Below are positions 12,801-24,419 of a DNA stretch of 64,000 nt, piece after piece. The notes under the pieces were generated by a model, which had not been told where the DNA came from, made no database searches, and saw only the letters and a list, made by a program, of their open reading frames with translations. The position numbers were made by a program, and so were the translations under genes. Source of the DNA: Avena insularis (taxonomy: Eukaryota; Streptophyta; Magnoliopsida; Poales; Poaceae); assembly GCA_023614405.1 (NCBI GenBank), contig CM042697.1:298740954-298804953 (forward strand), read 5' to 3'. Numbering within the stretch: the stretch's first letter is position 1; every line of letters begins with the position of its first letter.

Positions 12801-14799
12801 AAATGGGGCCAAAACTCAATAAAATGATTTAATCTTGTATCTCACACCTCACCATGCCATGCTACATTAATGCCATGCAAATTGTGCATCATTCATCATG
12901 GCATGATTGCTTGCTTGATGCATTTAACTCATATGCTTGCACCTTATTTATGTTGGCCCTTGTTTGTTTGGTTCTTCTTGAATAGACGCCGAGGGGGATA
13001 TATCAAGAGAACCAGAGCACTACCTGATCCTTCACTCGCTTCAACTGAGCTGCCAGGCAAGCACTACCACATGCTTGCATACATATAGTACCTATTGCCT
13101 CTATCTTATTCTTGCATCATTGAGTCGCGATTGCATTAAACTGAATCCCAAGTATTGCATAGCCTTAACTTTTAAACCCCACCGAAGATGTTCCTCCATC
13201 CCATGAGCCATTACTACAGGAGTTGTTTGAGCCATGCGAGTCGTAGAACAGCATGAGTAGGGTATGTGAGTGTCTGATGGATAACGAGGTACCTATACAA
13301 CTTAATCTGAGTAGTAATGGGATAACTAATGAAAGTGGCATCGGTGAGCCATATTCGCTATTTGGTTTTTCAGGCTCACTTGTGTCCCGTAGGTCCCCGA
13401 GTACTTGATTCCTGTTCCTTGAATATTCGCGCTATCCACATCCGGGAGGCTTATGGACCCCCCTGAGCCAGAGCTTGATTCATTCTTATTTCGTGAGGGC
13501 CACAAACTAGTTTGAGGTTTTATTTACTATCCTGTACTTATGCCATGCTTCACTGCTTTAATTTAAATTGTGCGAGGTAATGCACACTGTACTGTTTAGG
13601 AAAGTGGAGTGTTTTAATGGTGTCGACAAGCCCAGTCACATTTTCAGGTTCCCAGTCGTTCACAGCCATTGGCGCAAACCTTGAGGCCGTCTCGGAGTCA
13701 GCTAACTTCGTTGCGGGTAGCTCAATGGGGTGGCCCCCTGAAATATTTCTGAATCCTGTGATCGCTTTGTCGTGACTGCCTCGTTGGGTTTTGATTTGGT
13801 TTTTCCGAGGCATATCGAGTGTGTGTTGCTATTTGTGCACCCCTGCAGGGTAAAACTTTCCGAAAGCCGTGTCCGCGGTTATGGACGACTTGGAGCACAG
13901 TTTCTCGATCATAGACAAGCATAACTAAAGTACCGCTTTTAATTTGACTAGACTAGGTACCTGACTAGTAAATAGTGCAACACTCACGGAATGGATATTA
14001 AAACTGCCAACGGAGGGGGGGGGGGTTGTTCGTCCGCTTCCTCGTCGGTAAGCGAGGAGGAGGATGGATCTATGGATATTACCATTTTAACTGTTATAAC
14101 TGTTGTTATTAATTCACGGACATCCGTCTATCTATGGTTAGGAGGATGGTTAGCGAGTATCTATAGAATTGCTAGGGTTTATCTTTTGCTGCAATTGCGT
14201 CACCCCAGGTTGTGTCCCCTTTAGAGGCATAAAGACTTGCTGAGTACCCCTAGGGTCTCACACGATAAATTATTGGTTCAGATGAACAGGTACACTCGCA
14301 AGATGGATACTGGGTGGAAGAGACGGACGATGTGGGCAACGATCATTCGGTGTAGAGATTCCGGGAACGGGGATCCGTGAGATCTGTGGGCGGGATGTGC
14401 TTATTTATGGGGCATCTTATGCCGATTTGCTTCTTATCCGTACTCGGATTTTGTCTTCCGCTTCTGCTTGATACTCTGATGTTTGATGTATGAGGAGATA
14501 TCCTAAACTATTATATCTATCTAGGATATTTGGATCTTGCCGTATGGCGCTATATTCCTTTCTTTTTAGATGGAATGGCTCGATGTACTATTGTATGGTG
14601 GCTTGCATACATACTCATTTGTGTATGTAGTTGATCCCTTCACTTGCCGATTCTGCCCGTTCTTGTCACGATGTTTGGAAATGGTTGGGACGGCCGAAAG
14701 GTCTACCTGTGAGTGGCATTTGGGCCCCACCGTACTATTTCAACCATTTCCGTTCATCCAGGCTTGTAACTAGGAGCGTAATTCACCGAGGTAGTTACA
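9829..14799 (+). repeat. G1 3' LTR (4971 bp)
   Basis: It starts TGTAGC and ends GTTACA, giving a TGTA/TACA inverted terminus. It is nearly identical to 1-4455 over most of its length, with differences clustered in the GC-rich region (about 11380-12480). The LTR is complete here and shows that about 0.5 kb of the 5' LTR lies left of the window. Confidence 0.93.
9856..10511 (+). repeat. 328-bp tandem duplication inside G1 3' LTR
   Basis: Two adjacent copies, 9856-10183 and 10184-10511, each start TAATGCTACTTGG and end with GCTCATGTGGG followed by one or two T. They differ by only a few bases. Whether the 5' LTR shares the duplication cannot be seen, because the window begins at the point corresponding to 10382. 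Confidence 0.93.
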
Positions 14800-16746
14800 C
14801 CCTGCCATCGTCGCGGCGCCACCGGAGCTCCAAGCACCCGTCGGTAGGGAGAATACACCAGCGGCTAGCACCGCGCCATCAAGCAGCCCTTCCGTCTCTT
14901 GCACGCCCATCGCAGTGTGTGGTTCGTCGACATTAGCCGATATCGACGCCATCACGGTAAACAAATTGCTTTAATTACCGCCTTTCATGCCATCTATTAC
15001 TCTTATGGCATCTTTGACGACGCCGTACATGTTTTCCACAGACGGATGTTCCTTGCACTCTCTTATGCTACGTGAACAACGAGCTGAGGGATGTTGCCAA
15101 GGGTACAATCTTTCAACCCTTGCAGCGCACGTTCCACTCAAGGACGATGTCAGATAGCGTGCACAGGGTTAAAATTAGTCGGGTGCTAAGGGGCTGCGAC
15201 GACCTGGAACCTCCCATTCAACCCCCAGGAGCGGATGAAAAAGAGCTGTCTGTCCTCAGAACTTGCTTCCGCTTATTCTTGCTATGGCCAAAGAGCATGA
15301 TCCGTTTTGGGGACGGCGGGGGCCATCACGCCATAGACAACAGCACCGCCTGTCGTGCCAGCGACAAGCGGTGGCAAGGCCCCCTTACCTCCCTCGCCGT
15401 CACCTCCACGCGGTGGGTCGGATGATCATGTTGATGATATGCACATGGCGCGGATCTGGCGAGGGCGAAGACTGGAATGATCACTTCTTCAGCACTCAGT
15501 TTAGCAACGAAGACCTAGATGGTGGCCCCACAGAGAAAGCCACTATCACCAAGCGTCTGTTTGGTTCTCAGGAGACGCCTCCAGCTTGCGCCTTTACAGA
15601 GCCAGCTGATACAACCAACCGGCCCTTTATTCTAAGCCCTGACACACTACATAGGGCGGCCGGTGCTCAGATTGCGGTGCCTGCCCGCTCTCCAAAAGGA
15701 ACTGCAGAGTGTGCATGACGGCGTGCTGACGATAGAGAGACGCCTTCTATCGAAGAAAGATCCCTCGCACCCGGTATTCGTGGTTAAGGTGCCACCAGGC
15801 TTGGGCTTCGTCGACAATGCCCCTGCGGATCTGTTCTTCCTGCGGTTCGACGACATCTTCAATATGTTAGACCTATACCCGCTGCACTATACCATGGTCC
15901 GTCTGTTTACTCTCAGCTTGGCCATGCAGATCATTAGAGAGAACACACCGGGCATCGCTATAGTGGACCCCTACTACATGCGTGATGGCTTCTTGGGTTC
16001 CCCCGCCGAACGACGTATCGTGGCCTCGTACCTAAAAAGAATCCTCGTGGCGAACAAGACAAAGGAATACATTCTCGTGCCTTACTTTCTCGAGTAAGTC
16101 GTTATTCACTTGCCACCGTCGATTGGCTTTATTAGATCATCATCATTCTTTTTCCAACACATTCCATTTGAATTTTTTGCGCAGAGATGAACACTGCACG
16201 CTCATCTCCTTATCGCCGAAGCATTCCCACACCACGTATTTCGACTCGGGGAGTCTAGAAAAGAAGAAAAACTATGACAAGATCAAGGAAGTTCTGGATG
16301 ATGCTCTCACTGGCTTTGCCTCAACAGAAGGCACCACCTTCGTGCGTACGAAGGTCAAGTTCGGAAGGCACGTCTTCAACCACGTAACGGAGTTCCCCTA
16401 CGTGAAGCAGCCAGAAAACAGTAAGAAGGAAGCCTACTACGCACTCCATCACATGAGGGCGTTCCTACATGACCGCAGAATTCTACACTGCCAGATCATC
16501 TCAAACAGTGGGCCAAAGCAAAGGCCAAGATCAATGATTCAGATATTAGACAAGAGATGTATCGCATCCAGCAGCAGTTTGGGGCAATCATCTTTCGTGA
16601 TGTCATGACTTCGGGAGATCTTCTACGGAGGAAATATCCCGAATAACCGTGACATAGAAGATCGCCTAGAGATGCAGGGTGACTATAGGAAGTTCATGAC
16701 AAGACAAGGCGTCCTCCCGTTCCCTAAGCCGAGCCAGAAGGCTTGA
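14800..16746 (+). pseudogene. C1 protein with Ulp1-like cysteine-peptidase fold, degraded
   Basis: This is the 3' half of a multi-exon CACTA gene. An exon runs to 14956 (donor GTAAAC at 14957). The next starts at 15042 after a clean acceptor and encodes VPCTLLCYVNNELRDVAKG, resembling the domain that precedes the peptidase in grass CACTA proteins. After frameshifts between about 15290 and 15660, an exon at about 15663-16093 encodes the peptidase N-terminal part. An intron (16094-16184, GTAAGT/GCAG) leads to an exon with the His (DEHCTLI) and Asp (TYFDSG) region of a Ulp1-like fold. Later frameshifts precede the C-terminus at 16746. The function in transposition is unknown; SUMO-peptidase activity is only inferred from the fold. 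Confidence 0.75.
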
Positions 16747-16920
16747 TGTTGGCCTAGTTGTAGTTACAAACTATAGATGACCTTTGTGTGTGTGGACAAA
16801 CTATGAATCATCGCTTACTTCTTTTGCTTATTAATATTATATATCAATAAATGCTTGGTTTTTTTGCTTACTCTTTGGTCCTTTGCTCACTTTGGTCCTT
16901 TTTTTTCCTTACTCTTTTTT

Positions 16921-17720
16921 CGAGAATAATGCCGATGATTGAAATGTCGTGGCACACTATATATGTGAATGTGCTACGATGGGATTGTGAGCCTTGTGAT
17001 ATGCACAAGTCCAGGTCTTGTGCATCCTACTTGGCTCACCGTTCCATCGTAGCATATTCCTGTGACCAACGACCTATGTATATATATGAGGCATTCTTTT
17101 CGAGTTATTTTTGTCTTTTTCGAGAATAATGCCGATGATTGAAATGTCGTGGCACAATATATATGTGAATGTGCTAAGACGGGATAGTTAGCCTTGTGAT
17201 ATGCACAAGTCCAGGAATTGTGCATCCTACTTGGCTAATTGTTCCGTCGTAGCATATTTCTGTGTCCAACGACCTAGCTAGTTATATATGAGGCATTCTT
17301 TTTGAGTTATTTTTGTCTTTTTCTAGAATATGCCGATGATTGAAATGTCGGGGCACAATATATATGTGAATGTGCTATGATGGTATAGTTAGCCTTGTGA
17401 TACGCACAAGTCCAGGAATTGTGCATCCTACTTGGCTAACCGTTCCGTCATAGCATATTCCTATGTCCAACGACCTAGCTAGTTATATATGAGGCATTCT
17501 TTTCGAGATACTTTGGTCTTTTTCGAGAATAATGCCGATGATTGAAATGTCTTGGCATAATATATATGTGAATGTGCTACGACGGGACTGTAAGCCTTGT
17601 GTTATGCACAAGTCTAGATGTTGTGCATCCTACTTGGCTTACAGTTCCATCGTAGCATATTCCTGTGTCCAACGACCTATGTATATATATGAGGCATGCT
17701 TTTCGAGTTACTTTGGTCTT
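16921..17720. repeat. Four-copy tandem repeat of about 201 bp, each with an 86-bp hairpin
   Basis: Units start at CGAGAATAATGCCGATG or variants near 16921, 17121, 17323 and 17524, giving periods of 200 to 202. Each contains an imperfect palindrome of the same length: 16971-17056, 17171-17256, 17372-17457 and 17574-17659. Each has arms of about 38 bases and a loop around GTCCAGG. One stem position is G:C in unit 1, T:A in units 2 and 3, and A:T in unit 4, so both arms changed together. The array sits between the C1 protein gene and the small viroplasmin-domain gene, about 0.9 kb from the CACTA terminus. Confidence 0.92.
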
Positions 17721-17822
17721 TTTTATTTAGGAGTACTTTCTATAAGTGTATCTTCATATGCGACTTTAATTATATATGTTTTTTTAAATCATCACCGGTT
17801 AATTATTATTGTCAACTTATAG

Positions 17823-18071
17823 ATGACGCGGTACGTCGTGTACAAGGGACGGGTTCCCGGAGTCTACGATGATTGGGAAGACTGCCGGAGACAGGTGCAC
17901 CGTTTCAGCGGCAATATCTACAAAGGGTACAACACTATGGCGGAGGCGGAAGCTAGATACACGCGCTATCTAGCGGGAGTTAGGACAAGGAACCGGATGA
18001 ATACCTACACCTTCGTCCCAGCGGTGATCATGCTTATCTTCTTTGGTTGTTTATCCCGCGTTTGTGTCTAG
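17823..18071 (+). CDS. Small protein with viroplasmin/RNase H1 N-terminal-like domain and C-terminal membrane segment
   Basis: This is an 82-residue open frame starting at ATG 17823. Residues 4 to about 50 (YVVYKGRVPGVYDDW, then QVHRFSGNIYKGYNT and EAEARYTRYL) match the pattern of the caulimovirus viroplasmin domain. That domain also forms the hybrid-binding N-terminus of eukaryotic RNase H1. In RNase H1 it contacts RNA/DNA hybrids. There is no RNase H catalytic domain here. Instead residues about 63 to 82 are hydrophobic (VPAVIMLIFFG) and look like a single membrane anchor. The frame is intact although the neighbouring C1 gene is degraded. It lies inside C1, between the hairpin array and the right terminus. 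Function is unknown; a spliced upstream exon cannot be excluded. Confidence 0.75.
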   Translation: MTRYVVYKGRVPGVYDDWEDCRRQVHRFSGNIYKGYNTMAEAEARYTRYLAGVRTRNRMNTYTFVPAVIMLIFFGCLSRVCV

Positions 18072-18356
18072 CTAGTTTAGATGTCTAGGCGAGCTTCCGA
18101 GCTCTAACTTGTTCGATCGACACATGTATTCGCATATCACCAAGTACTACTTTGTAACTTGATCAAAACAATGTAACTTATACTATGTATTCATGTATGA
18201 GACTTATCTGTATGTATTTGTTTCAATCTTGTTTTTCAAATTGTGTATTTATATATATAATTGTGTATCTTGTATCTGTGTGTGTATATCGGCTATAATA
18301 TTGTATATAATCGGTATTGTATATAATCTGGCTCGGAAATTAAAAAAAACAGACCT
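18072..18356. other. C1 3' non-coding AT-rich stretch
   Basis: No gene is visible. The stretch is AT-rich with TATATA and TGTGTA runs and could serve as the 3' untranslated region of the small gene. Confidence 0.55.
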
Positions 18357-18538
18357 GTGGCGCACATGATCTAGCTTCTGTGGCGCACACCTAAAGAGCA
18401 CTATAGAAGCTTAGTGGCGCACTAGCAGGTGCGCTACGCCTATCTCGACACAACCGTGGCGCGCCACGGCTTGGAGATAGTCAGAATGGCAAGATAAGGC
18501 ACGTGGCGCGCCACAGATGATCTTTTTAGGTGCGCCAC
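18357..18538. repeat. C1 subterminal repeats
   Basis: GTGGCGCAC occurs at 18357, 18380 and 18414. Its palindromic form GTGGCGCGCCAC occurs at 18456-18467 and 18503-18514, and the inverse GTGCGCCAC at 18530-18538. Clusters of short repeats in both orientations next to the terminus are the usual transposase-binding sites of CACTA elements. Confidence 0.85.
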
Positions 18539-18543
18539 TAACT

Positions 18544-18561
18544 GCTGTTTTCCTAGTAGTG
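18544..18561 (-). repeat. C1 right terminal inverted repeat
   Basis: Read on the minus strand it begins CACTACTAGGAAAACAGC, the canonical CACTA start. Base 18562 onward is unrelated sequence belonging to G0. Confidence 0.85.
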
Positions 18562-18771
18562 CACGGGACATCCGCTATCAAAGGCGCACCGCAATTAAGT
18601 CACAAATACTCCATACATGTCGAGGGTCTTGAAAATGCACTTCGATAGGTCCAAGTGCTAAGAAGCAGCAGGATCCAGAGTCATCCTGACGTCCTTGCAA
18701 GGTGACAAGATGCGATACGTGCTACGAATGAAATTCTACGCGTCCAACAACAAAGCAGAGTATGAAGTCCT
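18562..18771 (+). pseudogene. G0 fragment: start of the second (archaeal-type) RNase H
   Basis: From about 18634 the + strand reads MHFDRSK, a stop, then VILTSLQGDKM and LRMKFYASNNKAEYEVL. This is the beginning of the extra RNase H domain found after the normal RNase H in Tat-lineage Gypsy elements. It matches the same domain of G4 (56615-56082, minus strand). The reading breaks off at 18771 where G2 inserted and resumes at 49388. The sequence from 18562 to about 18633 is probably the linker before the domain. One internal stop marks it as non-functional. Confidence 0.85.
18767..18771. repeat. G2 left target-site duplication GTCCT
   Basis: GTCCT precedes the LTR start TGTCAACACTC. The same five bases follow the other end of G2 at 49388-49392. 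Removing G2 and one copy restores a continuous G0 RNase H frame. Confidence 0.93.
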
Positions 18772-21700
18772 TGTCAACACTCGGATTTTTAATCCTAGAT
18801 GCCTGTTATGCCCTACATCACAATCCCAGGATTACCATTTTTGTGAGACATAACAGATTGGTACCATAGTTCATCATCCATTACAAACCATAATAAAGGT
18901 CTTACAAATAAAGGATCTCATGATCCATTCTTAATACAATCAACACAGCGGAATAATATAATAATGGTAGCATGGGCGAAGCTCCATCTTGGAATAGCCA
19001 GGGAATGATGACGATGGTAGATGATCCTAGTTGTCGTAGACTTCCTGTTGTCCATCATACTGGTAGTCCTCCTCATAGTTTGGCCATAGGAATAGCCAGG
19101 GACAAAGCCATGAGTACTCTTTAAGTACTCGCGAACTATCACTAACAGGTAAAGAGGTTTCAAGTAGGAATCCTAAGTTATATGTTGTTTTGCAAAAAGC
19201 CAGGTTTATCTCTAGCTGAGTTCAGAAGTAAATAAAGCTAGTTTAATGTTTTATAACACCTAAGTGGGAACTTAGTTTTCACTTTCACAACCATATTGTG
19301 GTCATGTCAAAGTCATGATTCATTGCACAAGTCATTTTGAAAACATCCGACGACGGAACAGTATGGCCACTCCAACTGTCCATAACCGCGGACGCGGCTA
19401 TTCGAATAGTTTGACACTCTATAGGGGTGGTACACTTTCACCACAACATTCAATACATCCGTCAGGAACAATCCTGAATCACCATACTCAGTATGCGGAT
19501 AATCAATCCTAATCTTTCAATTACACACCCTAGTATAGGAACCTCCCTTATAAGTTTGGCCTCCCAACCATGACAATTTGTCATCTTGGGAACTGCACAG
19601 GTGGACAATCCTCACGAGGTAGCCTCGGCTCAAACCACGGCCACAAGAGAACCCGTACTAAGATATATAAACTTCCATTCAAGCCATACCAAAATTTGGG
19701 TATTGTGGTTGTACGGTAACATTGGAATGGTTTCGCATCCGAACACAACCATCATTTTTTATAATGGGGCTAAGGCTCATGCCTCAACATTTTCATCATC
19801 AAATCATATGGGGTTCATAACACATGTCAAAACATTTCATTAGAATTACTCATCATTCTAAGGTTTTCATAATCAATTTCACCAAGTATCCCCATCTAAA
19901 GTGATCAAGTTTTATGCTTAGCACTAGCCACTAAATTGGGGGTAATCACTAATGAGGGGTGCCAATCAAGTGTGACTATCGAATATAATATCATGCCATT
20001 GTATGACATCTAGTTCTATCTAACTTAGGTCAAATTTTATGCTCTGTATGCTACTTCTAATATCTTTCCAAAATTTACAAGTCACTAAGTAAACATAAGT
20101 AAAGAGCTTTGATAAAGAACTAAAATAATCAAGATTGCAAGTAAAACTGGGATTTGGTGTAATCAAAGGGGTATAACCAAAGCATGCCTAATGCATTGCA
20201 TAAGTTAATAGGTATTGTGGGGCTTTCAGGTATTAGCTTGCATAATCCACTTGTAGTGTTAGGCTTGCCTTGAGCAGTGTAGTGGTTGAAGTTCTTCTTT
20301 GTTTCCTCTTCATAGTAGTCTCCTTCCTCTTCGTATTCTTGGTCGGCACTAGCGCCTATAAATAAATACGAGGTACACAATCACCAAACAATACTTAAAT
20401 ACTTCTATTCAGAACACAAAGGTTCACACTAGATGATCTAACCTCATCACAATCATCATATGGAATAAAGGCTTAGTCTTAGTTATTCTATTTTAGAAAA
20501 GTAATTTCTACTCATTGAAAAACTACTTAAGATTTAATATTCTCCAATTAAAATATAGGATCATATTGACACATGTCATCACCACACACTGTAATACTTG
20601 GGAATGTGATCTAAAGTGGTGTCACAATTTAATAATGTTTAACCTTATTATTTTAATTAGTTAAAGTGACTAGAAATGCTTATGGGGTATTCTTTTATTA
20701 CTTGTCCGTTATTACTGCCAGTAAACCCAGATATTTTTATATATTCAGAAAGGTCTTATCAAATGTGATTTTTGAGAGTTGGAATCAACTCAAAAGCATT
20801 TATGGTTGATTTTTGAAAAATGTTTGAATGCATAAAAGTCACTGGCTTGTTATTTTTTTCTATAGGTGATCTATAATTTCAAATGGGTTGAATCCAACGG
20901 GATTGGATTAACGATTTCCATATATTTCTAAAAAAATTAGTTTCATGCAATTTGGTTAAGTGAATCTCTCTAAATTGATTGTTGAATCAACAGACAAAAC
21001 TAGGTATGAAACTAAAATGAAATATCTAAATTTAAACTAACTGGGTCATGCGGGAGAGTTGCTGGGACGGCCCACTACACACAGCACGCGCGGGATGGTT
21101 TTAAGTGGTGTCCCCACTCGTCAGCGAGACTGGGGGTGGCGAAGGGGTATGGGCTGATTACGACTGTAGGATTAGATGCAAGATCAACGGCTCACAGGCA
21201 TCGTCCGCATCTGAACAGGACACGACGGGGACGAACCATAGCATGGCCAATGGGGGTCTGGGGAGGCTCACTGGAGCTCAGGAGAGGGGTCGGCGATGGG
21301 GGCGAATGAGGTAGTTGATGACGGCGGTTCTCCTGATACTGGCAGCGTATCCTAGGATGGCCGCAATCGACGACGCCCTTCTCCTCCAGTAGTGACAACC
21401 TCCGATGAAATTCCGGCACCCTGGTGCTCGCCTTGCTCCAGGGAAGAGGTGGCGTGGTTCTGAGAGAGAGGAGAGTGATATAAATGGTGCAGGGGAGGCC
21501 TCCTTTTACAAGTGACCGAGAGAGGCCGAGCGGCATGGGAAGAGCTCGTTGGGGTCGGTGTTACAACGAGCTACTGGCATGGCCCGGGGGCTAGGATGGT
21601 GCACGGTCTCCAGGCGATGCTCAACGACTTGATGGCGCGGCAAGGAGCGGTCGAGAACGTTTGGAACACGTTGGTTCTCTGAGCGGCACCGACAACGGTT

Positions 21701-22766
21701 TTGATGATGCAAAGTGGCCACGGGTCGTGAAGCGGCGAACGAGGATGTCTGGGAGATTCCTGGGGTCGTGGTGATCGCAGGCACGAGTGGCGAAGGCGAG
21801 GAGCGGGCGTGTGCGAGCGTGTCAGGCGCGACGCTCTAGTGTGCTCTTGGCGTGGCAGACACGAACTGGGCACGACACGTTCTCTGTGGTCCACGGCTTG
21901 GTAGTACTCGATGGCTGGACAGGGGGTGGCGGTGGACGTAGGGATGCCTCCTATAAATGGTGGCTAGGCGCGGTGAAGGCTCCTGCTACCTTGCCTTGGT
22001 CGGCTGGCAAGGAGTGGCTCGGGTATGCACGACATGGTGCAATGGTAGCTTGATAGGTTGATTCAATGTTGGTGTGCTCACTAGGGGAGACAAGGGGTAA
22101 GAGTAGGGTGCAAAGAGGGAACAAAGCATTGATCAAACACAGTGTTAGTTAGGCAGGTTTACTGTGCTCACTAAGTGTTTGAAAAAACGGCCGAACGAAA
22201 TTTATATTTGAATTTTTATATGAAACTTGGTGAGTGTACTAGGAACATACTTGGTAGTCTCTGGTTGTTTGGATTTATCAAGGTAAACTGGTTTGGTTGG
22301 GTTTTGAGAAATGTTGATCTTACCATATGAACTAGATTCAATTTTGAATTGTCCTTGGCATATATTTGTAAATTGTTTCTGTGGGTTTGCAAGGTGGGCT
22401 TGGGTTCACTTTTACTTGTTCTAGCAAGTGGTGAAATGAATTGGATTTGTTTCTTTTAGAAATCTTGGACTAGAAACACTCAAATTGGTCTAGTGGTTAA
22501 CTTTGGTCAAAATGACCATTAACTCATTTTGTTTGTTTTTGAAATTCTATTGATTTGATTCTGCTTGGAAATGATTTAGATGATGTTGTTTTCATATTTA
22601 AACCAAGCCATGCCAATTCATAACAATAAAACAAGTCATTGCAAGCATTCATGCATTCATCACACACATGCATTGATATTGATTTTAATTAACAAAAGTT
22701 TTTGTTAGCCCTAAACATGGGCGATTAGAACTTGATAACCTTGATTAATATTTTTGGGCCGTTAAA
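18772..22766 (-). repeat. G2 3' LTR (3995 bp)
   Basis: It is uninterrupted and begins TGTCAACACTCGG on the plus strand. It matches 28550-29505 plus 46506-49387 with scattered substitutions. The other copy lacks two short segments corresponding to about 19950-20037 and 20068-20120. No gene is seen inside. Confidence 0.92.
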
Positions 22767-22768
22767 AA

Positions 22769-22779
22769 CCTTCCCTCCT
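22769..22779 (-). other. G2 polypurine tract
   Basis: On the minus strand this reads AGGAGGGAAGG, directly upstream of the 3' LTR edge at 22766. This fixes the orientation of G2. Confidence 0.85.
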
Positions 22780-22815
22780 AACAAAATATCATCCCGAGAT
22801 TTGAGAAAAAGAAAA

Positions 22816-24372
22816 CTAGGATTTGAAGAGATCTGAAAACTCAGTCCTAATGTAATCTTCTTGCTCCCAGGTAGCTTCTTCTTTAGTGTGGTTACTCCAC
22901 TGGATCTTGAGAAACATGATACTCCGGGTTCTGGTGGTTCGGAAAGCTTCCTCCAAAATATGAATGGGTACTTAGGGATATGTCAGGTCATCGTTGATCT
23001 CTATGGTTCTGTGATCAATATTCTTGACAACTACGGTCTTCTCCGGGACTTCTAGGCATTTGCGAAGTAACGAGATATGAAACACATTATGCATGGATGA
23101 CATCTCCTCTAGCAGTTCTAGTTGATTCAATAATTCTCCTCGACGATTCAAAATCTTGAAGGGTCTGATATATCTGGGGGCTAACTTTCCTTTGAGTTGG
23201 AAATGCTGCATTCCCTTCAAATGTGATACTTTGAGATACAAAATAATCTCCGATGTTGAAGGCTAGGTCTCGAGTCTCTTCTCGGCATAACTCTTCTGTA
23301 TGGTTTGGGCGGTCTTGAGGTGCTCACGGATCTTGTGAACTTTCTCTTCGGCTTCTTGTAGGATGTTGGGTCCGAAAATCTGACTCTCTCCTACTTCCGA
23401 CCAATTCAAAGGGATACGACACTTCCTTCCATACATGAATTCAAATGGGGCCATTTGCAAACTGGCTTGATAATTGTTGTTGTATGAAAATTCTATGAAC
23501 GACAGATAGTCTTCCCATTTTGATCCATATTCTAACACACAGGCTCTCAACATATCTTCGAGTATCTGGTTTACTCGCTCCGTTTGTACATCAGTCTGAG
23601 GGTGATAAGATGTGCTGAAATCCAGTCCTGTTCCTAATCCTTCTAGGACATTCTTCCAAAATCTCGAGGTAAACTGGGTTCCTCGATCCAACACAATGTT
23701 CTTTGGGATTCCATGCAAAGTGACTATTCTAGCAATGTATAATTCTGCTAGCTTCGAACTCTGATAAGTGGTCTTGATGGGTAAGAAATGGGTGACTTTG
23801 GACAGTCTATCCACTATGATCCAAATAGAGTCATTTCCCCTACTAGATGCAGGCAAACCTGTGATAAAATCCATTCCTACAGAATCCCATTTCCATTCTA
23901 GAATCTGCAATGGTTGCAAAAGTCCTGTGGGTCTCCGATTTCCCACCTCGACTCTTTGACAGATATCACACTTGGCTATGTATCTTTCGATTTTTCTTTT
24001 CATCTTATGCCACCAAAATTACTCCTTCAAATCCTGATACATCTTTGTTCCTCCAGGGTGGATATAATAAAGAGTATCATGGGCTTCTTTCAAAATAGCT
24101 TGCTTCAACTCTGAATCTGCTGGCACACAGATACGTCCTTTGTACCACAAAACTCCTTCTTCATCTTCAGTGAATCCGGGTACCTTCCATGTACCGATAC
24201 GACATTTGATTCCATCGATACTAGCATTTCCTTTCTGCGCCTCCTTGCTCTGACTGATCAAAGTGGGTTGAAGTTCTATGCTATCCAAAAATCCTTCACT
24301 AACTAATTCCATTCTGAAATCTTCCAACTCCTTGTGCAAACTTGGTTGCTCCTTCGGAATCATGGAGTTCAA
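22816..24372 (-). pseudogene. G2 integrase and chromodomain
   Basis: Minus-strand reading gives the zinc-binding domain (YIHPGGTKMYQDL, then CDICQRVEV) after a stop near 24019. The catalytic core follows with Asp in GMDFITGLP, Asp replaced region VLDRGTQFTS, and Glu in VQTERVNQI. The integrase C-terminal GKLAPRYI region begins near 23178. A frameshift near 22975 moves the reading into a chromodomain-like stretch (LKIQWSNHTKEEATWE), which ends at a stop whose last base is 22816. Stops near 24019, 23260 and 22972 interrupt the frame. The domain order is the same as in G1, supporting a shared chromovirus clade. Confidence 0.88.
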
Positions 24373-24419
24373 TCAACACGGCAATCTGCTAAGAGCATCT
24401 GCTACGACATTGGCTTTGC

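Larger units (their letters stand above)
1..14799 (+). mobile_element. G1: Ty3/Gypsy chromovirus, Tekay/Del type, left end outside window
   Basis: This is an LTR retrotransposon. A partial 5' LTR (1-4455) is followed by a primer site matching initiator-Met tRNA, a single gag-pol frame ending in a chromodomain-like tail, a polypurine tract and a complete 3' LTR (9829-14799). The order protease, RT, RNase H, integrase identifies Ty3/Gypsy, and the C-terminal chromodomain-like segment identifies a chromovirus; 5 kb LTRs and an iMet primer fit the Tekay/Del branch. The polyprotein has at least two frameshifts and three stops, so the copy is non-autonomous. The base after the 3' LTR is CACTA sequence, so G1 is nested in C1. 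Its left target-site duplication is outside the window. Confidence 0.93.
14800..18561 (+). mobile_element. C1: CACTA (En/Spm-type) DNA transposon, right part
   Basis: The right end is the inverted terminal repeat ending CTAGTAGTG at 18561 (reverse complement CACTACTAG), preceded by subterminal repeats of GTGGCGCAC. The coding part includes a Ulp1-peptidase-like protein of the kind carried by grass CACTA elements. No left CACTA terminus occurs between 14800 and the first exon. The left part must therefore lie upstream of G1, which interrupted it. The 3-bp target duplication cannot be tested for the same reason. Confidence 0.85.

Noticed and set aside
14800..14820. Possible left terminus of the CACTA element directly after G1
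   Set aside because: No CACTA start or inverted repeat of the right terminus is present and the sequence is already coding, so G1 interrupts C1.
16921..17720. CRISPR-like array
   Set aside because: This is eukaryotic DNA. The units are near-identical along their whole length with no unique spacers, and they contain hairpins.
21105..22053. Frames in the G2 LTR around 21.1-22.0 kb
   Set aside because: The other LTR copy (47740-48600) has the same region with shifted frames, so no protein is conserved.
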